A stretch of DNA of 64,000 bases from Thalassovita sp. Its GTDB lineage: Bacteria; Pseudomonadota; Alphaproteobacteria; Rhodobacterales; Rhodobacteraceae. Numbering within the stretch: position 1 is the stretch's first letter; the number at the start of each line of letters is the position of its first letter. Position numbers and translations under genes: made by a program. The stretch is from contig NZ_OY829290.1 in NCBI RefSeq assembly GCF_963691685.1, forward strand, positions 2,790,001-2,854,000. Direction: 5' to 3'. Below the pieces are notes generated by a model. That model was given only the letters and a program-made list of their open reading frames with translations. It was not told where the DNA came from and did no database searches. Shown in pieces: positions 8,021-16,454 of this stretch.

Positions 8021-10404
8021 TGCAGATCTACCTGCACATCGGTTTGGAACAGGTGGGCGCGGCCCGCATTCAGGACGTGCTGGCCAACAAACGTGAACAG
8101 CTGGAGGCCAAAGGCATCCTGTTCCCGCGCGGCGCCGGCGGCAAGAACCACACCCGGCTTTATATGGCGGTGACGGATCCGGATCATGTGGACACGCTGC
8201 GGTTCAATCGCGGCTACATCGATCCCGAAAAACAGCGCAGCCTGTTTAATCTGGTGCAGCAGGCGATCCTGCGTGATGTCGCCGCTGTGCGCCCTGAAAA
8301 GCTGATCCTGTCGGCCAGCCAATTGGGCGCGTCCCTGGCGCGACGCTCCGAACTGGAGCGGCTGAAGGCCCTGCTGGCCCCGATTGAGGGGGAGATCAAA
8401 GTTGTCGCCCATGTGGATGAACAGGCCCGCCTGCTGGCCCGGCGCTACAGCGCCCAGGTGCTGGAGGGGCGCGCGACTTCACTGGCGCGGGAAATGGACA
8501 TGGCCGGTACCGCCGACTGGTGGGACGATGCCCTACTGGACGGCCATCAGATCGTGCCGGAAAACGGTGAGTTTCTGGAAATCCAACATCCGCCGTTCTG
8601 GCTGGATTACGCCCGCCTGCAGCAGGAGTGGGAGGCGGTCTTTGGCGAAGGTTGTGTGAGCTTCCGCGCCTATGACGAGGCGCTGTTTTATTCCGAGGCC
8701 GTCACCGATGAGATCCGCGCGATGTTTGACATCGACCAGACCATCGGCCGCGCCAATGCCGAAGAACCGCCCAAACAGCCCGCTGCCGCCTGGGTGACCC
8801 GTGGGCGACAGATGAACGATCTATTCCTGCAGATGCTGAAATCCTCAGACCGGTTGATCAACCGCCAGCTCTGGCGGAAGTTCATGAATGAAATCAAGGT
8901 GGACGGTGATCCAATTGCCCCCGGCAGTCTGGCAGCCATCTCAGACGGGTTTGCGAAACAGAACAAGGTGCTGATCAAGGCGCACAAGGGCCTGGGCAAG
9001 GCCAGCCTCACCCCGGATACCGCCCTGCCCGACTGGGACGAGGCCGACCCGACCCGCGGGTATCGTGCCACGCAATACCTGCTGTCCTTCCTGCATCGGA
9101 TCAACAAATTCACCCGCGAGGAGAAGGAGCATAAGGCCGCAGAACTGGCCAAGCTGAACGCTTCCACCGAGGAGGCCCCTGCCCCCGCGCCGGAAGACGA
9201 AGGCGACGGGATCACCGGGCTGACCGCTGCGGCGCGCGCAATCATGCCCCCACTGGCGGTGCAAAACTTTGAGAAGCTGCAAGGGTCTTCCTTCAAGCCG
9301 CACAATGACATCGGCCGGGTTGATGAAACCGCTGAGACGGCGCCCTATACCGCGATGAAGCCGCGCAAACTGCCCAAGGGCAGCACCGGCAATATCATCG
9401 TCGGCTGCATGAAAAATGAGGCGCCTTACATTGTGGAATGGGTCGCCTACCATCGCGCGATGGGCGTCGACAACTTCCTGATTTACACCAATGACTGTTC
9501 CGACGGCACCAGCGAGATGCTGGATCGCCTGCAGGAGATGGGCGTTTTGCAGCACCGCAACAACGACAATTGGAAAGGCAACTCGCCCCAGCAATATGCC
9601 CTCAATCAGGCGCAGAAAGAACCAGTGTTGAAAAACGCCGAATGGATCGCGCATATCGACGTGGATGAATTCATCAACGTGCGCTGCGGCAATGGCACGC
9701 TACAGGATTTCTTTGACCGGGTGCCCGATGCCACCAATGTGGCCATGACCTGGCGGCTGTTTGGCCACAACGGCGTGACCGAACTGGCCGATGATCTGGT
9801 GGTGGGTCAGTTTGACACCTGCGCCCCCAAATTCTGCCCCAAGCCGCACACTGTCTGGGGCTTCAAGACGATGTTCAAAAACATCGGCGCCTATGAAAAA
9901 ATCTCCTGCCACCGGCCAAACAAACTGGATGAGGATTTCAAATCCCGCGTCAAATGGGTCAACGGATCAGGCATCGACATGACCCGTGAGGCCGCCGAGA
10001 AAGGCTGGCGCAGCTCCAAGAAATCCATCGGCTACGATCTGATCCAGTTGAACCACTACGCGCTGCGCAGCGCCGAAAGCTATCTGGTCAAACGCCAGCG
10101 TGGCCGCGCCCTGCATGTGGATCGCTCCATCGGGTTGAACTACTGGATCCGCATGGACTGGTCGGACTTCAAAGATGTCACCATCCAACGCAACCTGCCG
10201 CGCCTCAGGGCCGAATATGACCGTCTGCTGGAGGATAAAGAGCTGAAGCGCCTGCATGAGGCGGGGTTTGCCTGGCATCAGGCCAAAGCGGCCGAATTGC
10301 ATGGCATGGCGGAGTTCGAAGACCTCTATCAGCAGGCCGTGGCGCTGAAACTGACCGAGGTGGAGCGCGTGGCCTACGCGCTGGCCCTTGATATGGAAAG
10401 CTGA
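8020..10404 (+). CDS. Fusion of degenerate sulfotransferase-like domain and GT2-like glycosyltransferase
   Basis: A 794-aa two-part protein. The N-terminus, IYLHIGLEQVGAARIQDVL, aligns in pattern with sulfotransferases that begin HIGxxKTGTTxIQ, but the phosphosulfate loop reads EQVGAA, so the Lys and Thr residues that bind sulfate are missing. Residues ~200-450 include a helical stretch and a charged, Pro/Glu-rich linker (about residues 370-395). The glycosyltransferase domain starts near residue 455 (IIVGCMKNEAPYIVEWVAYH), with YTNDCSDGTSEML and WIAHIDVDEFINVRCGNGT as the metal site, and ends with LNHYALRSAESYLVKRQRGR. It is coupled to the sulfotransferase-like gene by a one-base overlap. 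A processive or scaffolding role on a surface glycan is inference. Confidence 0.75.
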   Translation: MQIYLHIGLEQVGAARIQDVLANKREQLEAKGILFPRGAGGKNHTRLYMAVTDPDHVDTLRFNRGYIDPEKQRSLFNLVQQAILRDVAAVRPEKLILSASQLGASLARRSELERLKALLAPIEGEIKVVAHVDEQARLLARRYSAQVLEGRATSLAREMDMAGTADWWDDALLDGHQIVPENGEFLEIQHPPFWLDYARLQQEWEAVFGEGCVSFRAYDEALFYSEAVTDEIRAMFDIDQTIGRANAEEPPKQPAAAWVTRGRQMNDLFLQMLKSSDRLINRQLWRKFMNEIKVDGDPIAPGSLAAISDGFAKQNKVLIKAHKGLGKASLTPDTALPDWDEADPTRGYRATQYLLSFLHRINKFTREEKEHKAAELAKLNASTEEAPAPAPEDEGDGITGLTAAARAIMPPLAVQNFEKLQGSSFKPHNDIGRVDETAETAPYTAMKPRKLPKGSTGNIIVGCMKNEAPYIVEWVAYHRAMGVDNFLIYTNDCSDGTSEMLDRLQEMGVLQHRNNDNWKGNSPQQYALNQAQKEPVLKNAEWIAHIDVDEFINVRCGNGTLQDFFDRVPDATNVAMTWRLFGHNGVTELADDLVVGQFDTCAPKFCPKPHTVWGFKTMFKNIGAYEKISCHRPNKLDEDFKSRVKWVNGSGIDMTREAAEKGWRSSKKSIGYDLIQLNHYALRSAESYLVKRQRGRALHVDRSIGLNYWIRMDWSDFKDVTIQRNLPRLRAEYDRLLEDKELKRLHEAGFAWHQAKAAELHGMAEFEDLYQQAVALKLTEVERVAYALALDMES

Positions 10405-10408
10405 CCCG

Positions 10409-11470
10409 ATGCGCGCGCTTGCCATCCTGACCTTACGCAACGAAGGGGCCTTTCTGTTGGAATGGTTGGCCCATCACAAACAGGTCGGTTTCACCGATTT
10501 CCTTGTGTTTTCAAATGACTGTCAGGACGGCACTGATCAGATGCTGGACCGGCTGCAGGACATGGGCGAACTGACCCATATCCGAAATGACGGCCCCTAT
10601 GGCAAAGGCGGCATTCAGTTCACCGCCTATAAGCTGGCTGAAAAACACCCCATGATGCAGGATGCAGACTGGGTGATGACGCTGGATATTGATGAGTTTG
10701 TTAACATCCATGTGGGCAATCACACGCTAGAGGCGCTGTTTCATGCCCTGCCTGAGGCGACGGCGATCCCGCTGACCTGGCGGTTGTTCGGCAATGCCGG
10801 CCAGATCCGCTACAATGATGTGCCGATCACCCAGACCTTCTTTGCCGCTGCCCCCGTGGTGCTGCACTGGCCCTGGCGTGCCGCAATGTTCAAAACGCTG
10901 TTTCGCAATGATGGCACCTACGGCAAGCTGGGGGTGCATCGCCCGCGCAACCCCGATCCTGAGCGGCTGAAAGACCAGCGTTGGTTTGACGGTGAGGGTC
11001 GCGAACTGCCTGAGAAGTTTGCCCGCACCCGGATCTTTTCCAACTACGGCCAGTCAAACTACAAGCTGGCGCAGCTGAACCACTACCCGCTGGGCACGAT
11101 GGAAAGCTATGTGTTGAAGGCTGATCGCGGCCGCGCCGTGCATGAGGCGGATCGGCTGGGGCTGGATTACTGGGTGGAACGTAACTTCAACGTGGAAAAA
11201 GACCGCTCGATCCAGTCTTTGGCGCCGGAAATGCTGGCAGCGATGGATCAGCTGAAGGCAGACGACACGCTTGCTGCGCTACACCAGCAGGCCGTCGCCT
11301 GGCGCCATGCCCGGTTTGAGGCGCTGCTGTCAGAGGAGCCATCGCGCGCCCTGTTTTCCCGCCTGCTGATGACCCCGCCCAGCCAGCCCGTGCCGGAGCA
11401 AGCTGCGAAGTTTCTGACCCATCACGCCAATAAGGCGCGGGTCAACGCGGCAGAAACCTCGGGCAAGTAA
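10409..11470 (+). CDS. Glycosyltransferase family 2-like protein (Glyco_tranf_2_4 type)
   Basis: A 353-aa paralogue of the first gene of this operon. It shows ILTLRNEGAFLLEWLAHHKQ at the N-terminus, FSNDCQDGTDQML, the metal site WVMTLDIDEFVNIHVGNHT at about residues 86-104, and LNHYPLGTMESYVLKADRGR near residue 225. The start MRALAIL is chosen because it lines up with the paralogue; an in-frame ATG seven codons earlier lies inside the preceding gene. Four bases separate it from the fusion gene, so it is the last gene of a four-gene operon. Sugar specificity is not predictable. Confidence 0.82.
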   Translation: MRALAILTLRNEGAFLLEWLAHHKQVGFTDFLVFSNDCQDGTDQMLDRLQDMGELTHIRNDGPYGKGGIQFTAYKLAEKHPMMQDADWVMTLDIDEFVNIHVGNHTLEALFHALPEATAIPLTWRLFGNAGQIRYNDVPITQTFFAAAPVVLHWPWRAAMFKTLFRNDGTYGKLGVHRPRNPDPERLKDQRWFDGEGRELPEKFARTRIFSNYGQSNYKLAQLNHYPLGTMESYVLKADRGRAVHEADRLGLDYWVERNFNVEKDRSIQSLAPEMLAAMDQLKADDTLAALHQQAVAWRHARFEALLSEEPSRALFSRLLMTPPSQPVPEQAAKFLTHHANKARVNAAETSGK

Positions 11471-11498
11471 GCGCAACCAATCCCCTGCTAAACCACTG

Positions 11499-12968
11499 TT
11501 ACGTCACAGTGAATTGCCCCATCATGCCGCAATCTTCATGTTCCAGAATGTGGCAGTGATACATAAACGGCGCATCGGCCGGCGCTGCATGATCAAACCG
11601 CACCAGGATCTCTGACCAGCCTTCGCCGACATGCACCATGTCCTTCCAGCCTTGCGCATAGGCGGGGGCTGCACCGCCCTCTTGCTGCAGGATACGGAAG
11701 GAGCAGCCGTGCACGTGGAAAGGATGCTGCTGTTCATCTGCCGTGATGCGCCAGATTTCCGTGGTGCCCTTGGTCACCTTTTCGTCGATCCGGTCCATCT
11801 TCATTGGCTGACCATTGATCGCCATCGCCCCGGCATCGCCGCAGAAATTATCCCACGCCAGCGCCAGCGCGGTCAGATCAGCCCCCAGATCCATGTCCAA
11901 CTGGAACGACCGTGTCACCGTTGCCTCAGACCGTTTGGGTGGCGCCAACACAGCCAAACGGTTTGGCATCGCCCCGGTGAAGCCTGCCTGCGCCGTGCGA
12001 TTAAGCTGCAGCGCAATCGTGGTCTGATTGCCGCCAAACAGGCTGGCAAAGAAGCCCACATCACCGCCGTTCAGGTTGACGGTCAGCGCGTTGCTTTCGA
12101 CAGCCGCCATATCAACAAGGATCTCATAGCGTTCGCCGGGGGACATCACGATGTTCTCCACCTCAACCGGGGATGAAAGGAAGCCGCCATCGGAGGCGAT
12201 TACCGTGATCGGGCCCGTCGCCATCGACAGTTCCAAGAACCGCGCGTTGCAGGCGTTCAGCAATCGCAGCCGCACCAATCCCGTCGGCACATCCTGCGCC
12301 ACCGGCGTAATCGCCCCATTGACCACGAGGGTTTCCCCCTGGAACCCCTCCTCAATTGTGTCGCCCGTCAGCGAATAGCTCATCCGCCCGCTGGCATCGA
12401 ACATCTTGTCCTGCAGGACGAGGGTGAAGTCATCCACGCCATAGGTCTTGGGTAGATCCGCGGCGAGGCTTCCGTCGTCTTCGACCAGCAGCACACCTGC
12501 CAACCCGTTGTAGGTCTGTTGCGCGGTTTTTCCGTGCATATGCGAATGGAACCAGTTCATGGAGGCCCCCTGCACAATCGGCACGTCAGGCGACCAGGTT
12601 GTGCCATCCTCAATCTCCTGATGGGGACCGCCGTCGACGTCCCCGGGGATGTGCAGCCCGTGCCAGTGGATCGTTGTCACATCGCCGATGATGTTCATCA
12701 CATCAAACGGCAGCACCTGACCCTGTTTCACCCGCAAAACAGGCCCCAGATAGCTATTGTTGATGCCATAGGTGGCGCTGGCAGCCCCATTGCCAAAGTC
12801 ATGCTGCGCCGATTGCAGGTTCAGCGCGATCCGTCCCTCAATCCCGGCGGTGAGATCGGTCATCGGGATCAGCGGCAGTTTTCGCGCTGTCGACTGGCCC
12901 CAAGCGTAGCCCGCGCCCGCCGCAATTGCACCGGCGCCGCCCAGTTTCAAAAACCCTCTGCGATCCAT
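11499..12968 (-). CDS. Tat-exported multicopper oxidase
   Basis: A 489-aa three-cupredoxin-domain oxidase. The N-terminus MDRRGFLKLGGAGAIAAGAG is a twin-arginine signal. The copper ligands are all visible: IHWHG (about residue 100), WFHSHMHG (about residue 140), HPFHVHG (about residue 435), and the C-terminal HCHILEHEDCGMM, which holds the type-1 Cys, His and Met ligands and the type-3 His residues. The order and length match CueO/FtsP-like laccases, which oxidise Cu(I) or phenolic substrates in the periplasm using oxygen. GGAGAGGA precedes the chosen ATG. No copper-resistance genes adjoin it. It may act in copper detoxification or general oxidation; the substrate is undetermined. Confidence 0.88.
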   Translation of the reverse strand: MDRRGFLKLGGAGAIAAGAGYAWGQSTARKLPLIPMTDLTAGIEGRIALNLQSAQHDFGNGAASATYGINNSYLGPVLRVKQGQVLPFDVMNIIGDVTTIHWHGLHIPGDVDGGPHQEIEDGTTWSPDVPIVQGASMNWFHSHMHGKTAQQTYNGLAGVLLVEDDGSLAADLPKTYGVDDFTLVLQDKMFDASGRMSYSLTGDTIEEGFQGETLVVNGAITPVAQDVPTGLVRLRLLNACNARFLELSMATGPITVIASDGGFLSSPVEVENIVMSPGERYEILVDMAAVESNALTVNLNGGDVGFFASLFGGNQTTIALQLNRTAQAGFTGAMPNRLAVLAPPKRSEATVTRSFQLDMDLGADLTALALAWDNFCGDAGAMAINGQPMKMDRIDEKVTKGTTEIWRITADEQQHPFHVHGCSFRILQQEGGAAPAYAQGWKDMVHVGEGWSEILVRFDHAAPADAPFMYHCHILEHEDCGMMGQFTVT

Positions 12969-13243
12969 TGTCCTCTCCTGCCAGAATACCTTCGCCAATC
13001 AATCTCTGTTTAGGTAGGGGCAGCCCCTGCGCGATCAACGCCGACCGACCAATGCCATCGGGCGGGCGACACATTTCCGCCCAAATCCTCCGGCTCCAAG
13101 CCCCAAAGGCCCTAGGATTCCCGCCGTTTCTCCGCATTTTGGCCGCAAACTCGGGTCAAATTTCCTCAAAAGCCCATAAAGCCCCCCAAAAGCCCCGGGT
13201 GCAGGTTGCACCCCAAAGGGCACGGTACTGAGGATCTGAGTAT

Positions 13244-14254
13244 ATGCTGGACGCGCCCAACCCGCTCGACACGCCGCTGAACGGCTTGAAGAAAGCTGAA
13301 TGGCTGGAACGTTTTAGCGAGATCACCGAAGAAACCGGCTTTTTCCAACCCTTGGGCGCGCGCCACTGTGCCGGCTTCGTGGATGAAAAGCCGATCCTCT
13401 TGGTCACCTTTGAAACCCGTCAGGGCATTCAGGCTCTTTCCGAAAGTGCACAACCGCTGGGCTGGGATTTCGCCCGTTCGCTGGGCTGGTCCCACCTGTC
13501 CGTGATCAGCGACGGCGACACTTGGTTCCGCGCGCCAGAAGTCTATGGTTTCTTTGACCAGCTGATTGATGACGGGTTTTTTGAGGAATTTGACCGGGTG
13601 ATTTTCTATGGCGCGGGCCCCTGTGGCTATGCCGCCGTAGCCTTCTCGGTCGCCTCCCCCGGCGCGCATGTGCTGGCGATCCAGCCACAGGCCACGCTGG
13701 ACCCGCGCGTCACCGAATGGGACAATCGCTTTGTTGAGATGCGCCGCACGTCATTTACTGATCGTTTTGGCTACGCGCCCGATATGATGGATGCCGCACA
13801 ACAGGGCTACGTGCTTTATGACCCGCGCGAAGAGCTGGACGCGATGCATGCCGCGCTGTTCACCCGCCGTAATGTCACCAAGCTGCGCCTGCCCAATATG
13901 GGCAGCGCGTTGCAGTCGGATCTGCTGAGCATGGAACTGCTGTTCCCGATCCTGCAGGCGATTGGCGAGGATCGCTTTAGCGAAGAAGAGTTCGCCCGCC
14001 TCTACCGCGCCCGCCGTGACTATCCCCGGTATCTGCGTGGCTTGATCGCACGTATGGATGCGGCTGAACGGCCTTGGATGGCCGCAATGGTCTGCCGCAA
14101 TGTGACCAGCCGCATGCGCGCCCCACGGATCCGCCGCCGCCTTGACGCGTTGGAGGCTGCAGCCCGCGAAGGCAAAATCCGCATCCCCGGGATTGAACCA
14201 GTTGCCTCATCACAGGCTGACCAGCCCGCGCCTGATGGCGGCGCAGAGGCATAA
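13244..14254 (+). CDS. Conserved protein of unknown function, alpha/beta-fold-like
   Basis: A 336-aa soluble protein that I do not assign to a characterised family. A central hydrophobic strand and turn, DRVIFYGAGPCGYAAVAFS (about residues 120-138), looks like a nucleophile-elbow or phosphate-binding turn, with Cys where hydrolases have Ser. The C-terminal third is basic and helical (RLYRARRDYPRYL, then RIRRRLDALEAAARE). I recall relatives in roseobacters being labelled phosphoadenosine phosphosulfate reductase, but the catalytic Cys motif and PAPS-binding motifs of that enzyme are absent. GAGGA precedes the ATG. It stands alone between the oxidase and pyrC. Confidence 0.7.
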   Translation: MLDAPNPLDTPLNGLKKAEWLERFSEITEETGFFQPLGARHCAGFVDEKPILLVTFETRQGIQALSESAQPLGWDFARSLGWSHLSVISDGDTWFRAPEVYGFFDQLIDDGFFEEFDRVIFYGAGPCGYAAVAFSVASPGAHVLAIQPQATLDPRVTEWDNRFVEMRRTSFTDRFGYAPDMMDAAQQGYVLYDPREELDAMHAALFTRRNVTKLRLPNMGSALQSDLLSMELLFPILQAIGEDRFSEEEFARLYRARRDYPRYLRGLIARMDAAERPWMAAMVCRNVTSRMRAPRIRRRLDALEAAAREGKIRIPGIEPVASSQADQPAPDGGAEA

Positions 14255-14306
14255 GCCGCTCTTAGGGCTCTAGCGCTTCGGCATAGATTTGTGTAAGCGC
14301 GGGGCC

Positions 14307-15347
14307 ATGAGCACCTCCATCACCATTCCCCGCCCCGATGACTGGCACCTGCATCTGCGCGATGGCGCGATGCTGCAGGCCGTCCTGCCCGAAACCGCCC
14401 GCGATTTCGCCCGTGCGATCATCATGCCCAATCTGGTGCCGCCGGTGGTGACAGGCGCAGATGCCGCGGCCTACCGGGACCGCATTCTGGCCGCCCTGCC
14501 TGAGGGCATGGCGTTTGAACCCTTGATGACGCTCTACCTGACCGAAGACACCGACGCCGCAGACGTTGCCGCCGCCCATGCCAGCGGGCTGGTCAAAGCG
14601 GTGAAGCTGTACCCGGCAGGGGCGACCACCAACTCCTCCTCCGGTGTGACCAATTTTGACAAGGTGCGCCCGGTGCTGGAAAAGATGGCCGAGATCGGTC
14701 TGCCGCTCTGTACCCACGGCGAAGTCACCGACCACGACATCGATATCTTCGACCGTGAGGCCGTGTTCATCGACCGGGTTCTGGATCCGATCCGCAAGGC
14801 CACCCCGGGCCTGCGTGTGGTGATGGAACATATCACCACCGCCAACGCGGCAGATTATGTGCGCAGCCAGGACAAGGATTTGGGCGCCACGATCACCACG
14901 CACCACCTGATCATCAACCGCAACCACATCTTGGTCGGTGGGATCAAACCGCATTACTACTGCCTGCCCGTCGCCAAACGCGAAGAGCACCGGATCGCCC
15001 TGCGCGCCGCCGCGACCTCGGGCGATGCGCGCTTCTTCCTTGGCACCGACTCGGCGCCGCACACGGACGCCAACAAGCTGCAGCCCTGCGGCTGCGCGGG
15101 CTGTTTCACCGCCACCAACACCATGCCGCTGCTGGCGCATGTGTTTGAGGAAGAAGGCAAGCTGGAAAACCTCGCCAAGTTTGCCAGCGAAAACGGTCCG
15201 AACTTCTACCGCCTGCCGGTGAACCAGGGCACGCTGACCCTGACCAAAGGCGAGACGCCCACTGCTTTCCCGGAACAGATCGACACCCAAGACGGCCCCG
15301 TCACCGTGTTCGACCCCGGCTTCCCGGTGCATTGGAAAGTGGCTTAA
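14307..15347 (+). CDS. pyrC: Dihydroorotase
   Basis: A 346-aa class II dihydroorotase, close to the ~348 aa of Escherichia coli PyrC. It interconverts N-carbamoyl-aspartate and dihydroorotate, the third step of pyrimidine synthesis. The HxH zinc motif is DDWHLHLRDG (residues 11-20). The lysine carbamylated in the active site lies in AVKLYPAG (about residue 97). Further metal ligands are seen in LCTHGEV, VVMEHITT and GTDSAPHT. The start MSTSITIPRPDDW is chosen over an in-frame ATG six codons upstream because it matches the family start. It is followed by pyrE on the same strand after a hairpin-containing gap. Confidence 0.97.
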   Translation: MSTSITIPRPDDWHLHLRDGAMLQAVLPETARDFARAIIMPNLVPPVVTGADAAAYRDRILAALPEGMAFEPLMTLYLTEDTDAADVAAAHASGLVKAVKLYPAGATTNSSSGVTNFDKVRPVLEKMAEIGLPLCTHGEVTDHDIDIFDREAVFIDRVLDPIRKATPGLRVVMEHITTANAADYVRSQDKDLGATITTHHLIINRNHILVGGIKPHYYCLPVAKREEHRIALRAAATSGDARFFLGTDSAPHTDANKLQPCGCAGCFTATNTMPLLAHVFEEEGKLENLAKFASENGPNFYRLPVNQGTLTLTKGETPTAFPEQIDTQDGPVTVFDPGFPVHWKVA

Positions 15348-15367
15348 GCGTTACGCTCGAGAACAAA

Positions 15368-15397
15368 AGGCTGCGCCTGCCGTTTCTGGCGCAGCCT
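15368..15397. other. Hairpin between pyrC and pyrE
   Basis: AGGCTGCGCC at 15368-15377 pairs perfectly with GGCGCAGCCT at 15388-15397 around a 10-base loop. On the plus strand no T run follows it. On the minus strand the stem is followed by TTTTGTT, so it would work better as a leftward terminator, although no leftward gene lies beyond it. Confidence 0.5.
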
Positions 15398-15486
15398 CCC
15401 TTCCACAGCAACCCCTCTCGACATCGTCGCCATAGATCGGCTATCAGCGCGCGAGCTGCTGATCGCTTCAAAAAGGTGCTGCCCAG

Positions 15487-16167
15487 ATGATCCCAACGTC
15501 CTACCCGTCCAAAGAAGAAATCGCCCGCCTCTCTGCCCGTATGCTGCTGGAAATCGGTGCGGTGAACTTCAACTCGCGTGAGCCCTATACGCTGGCCTCT
15601 GGCCTGCCCTCGCCCAGCTATGTGGATTGTCGCAAGCTGATCTCCTTCCCGCGGATCCGCACCACGCTGATGGACTTCCTGACCGTCACCGTCATGCGCA
15701 ATGCTGGCTTTGAGGCCTTTGACAACATCGCCGGTGGCGAGACCGCAGGCATCCCCTTTGGCGCGCTGGTTGCTGAACGCATGGCGCTGCCGATGACCTA
15801 TGTGCGCAAGAAACCCAAGGGCTACGGTCGCAACTCCCGCATCGAAGGCGTCATGACCGAAGGCCAGCGCGTGTTGCTGGTTGAGGATATGACCACCGAT
15901 GGCGGCTCCAAATTGTCCTTCGTGGATGCGATCCGGGAAACCGGCGCGGAGTGCGGCCACACTGCGGTGATCTTCTACTACGACATTTTCCCTGAGACGA
16001 CGAAACGTCTGGGTGATCATGGCGTGGAGCTGCACTACCTCTGCACCTGGTGGGATGTTCTGGCAGAAGCCAAGGCGCAGAAAGCCTTTGATGAAGAAAC
16101 GCTCAACGAGGTTGAGTCGTTCCTGAACGATCCCCGCGCGTGGCAGGAAGCCAACAAAAAAGGCTGA
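15487..16167 (+). CDS. pyrE: Orotate phosphoribosyltransferase
   Basis: A 226-aa enzyme that adds phosphoribosyl pyrophosphate to orotate, forming orotidine 5'-monophosphate. The PRPP-binding signature VLLVEDMTTDGGSK is at about residues 129-142. The substrate loop KKPKGYGRNSRIEG lies at about residues 105-118, and LASGLPSPSYVDCRKLISFP near the N-terminus matches the family. It is the pathway neighbour of pyrC, although a hairpin separates the two genes. A strong stem-loop follows the stop codon. Confidence 0.96.
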   Translation: MIPTSYPSKEEIARLSARMLLEIGAVNFNSREPYTLASGLPSPSYVDCRKLISFPRIRTTLMDFLTVTVMRNAGFEAFDNIAGGETAGIPFGALVAERMALPMTYVRKKPKGYGRNSRIEGVMTEGQRVLLVEDMTTDGGSKLSFVDAIRETGAECGHTAVIFYYDIFPETTKRLGDHGVELHYLCTWWDVLAEAKAQKAFDEETLNEVESFLNDPRAWQEANKKG

Positions 16168-16226
16168 TCCGCGACGCGATCGCCGCTCAGCCACCGAAGA
16201 GCCACCGCTGAGCCGCAACCATAGGC

Positions 16227-16268
16227 AAAGGCACGCCGATCCGCACAGGGTCATCCGGCGTGCCTTTT
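16227..16268 (+). terminator. Rho-independent terminator after pyrE
   Basis: AAAGGCACGCCG at 16227-16238 pairs with CGGCGTGCCTTT at 16256-16267, and the right arm ends in TTTT. It sits 59 bases after the pyrE stop codon. Confidence 0.75.
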
Positions 16269-16346
16269 CCACCTACTGGCTGTGAGGCACCAAGATATTG
16301 ACAGAAACCAGCCGCAGCCGACAAAATGATGTAGGACCAATCTATC

Positions 16347-16374
16347 CACAGGCCATTCACAGGTCTTGCACAGG
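16347..16374 (+). promoter_or_regulatory. Three CACAGG direct repeats at 11-bp spacing upstream of dnaB
   Basis: CACAGG begins at 16347, 16358 and 16369, exactly 11 bases apart, so the copies lie on roughly the same helix face. The first copy overlaps CTATCCACA (16342-16350), one mismatch from a DnaA box (TTATCCACA). The array lies about 80-108 bases before the dnaB start. It may bind a regulator such as DnaA; this is inference. Confidence 0.4.
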
Positions 16375-16454
16375 GTGGTCCACCAAAACATACAATTTGC
16401 CCGGCAAACGCCGCTTCGAGTAAAACCTCCACCCACTGGGGGACAGTAAAAACA

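Noticed and set aside
13244..14254. Phosphoadenosine phosphosulfate reductase label for the 336-aa protein
   Set aside because: I recall the label from related genomes, but neither the catalytic Cys motif nor the PAPS-binding residues are visible.
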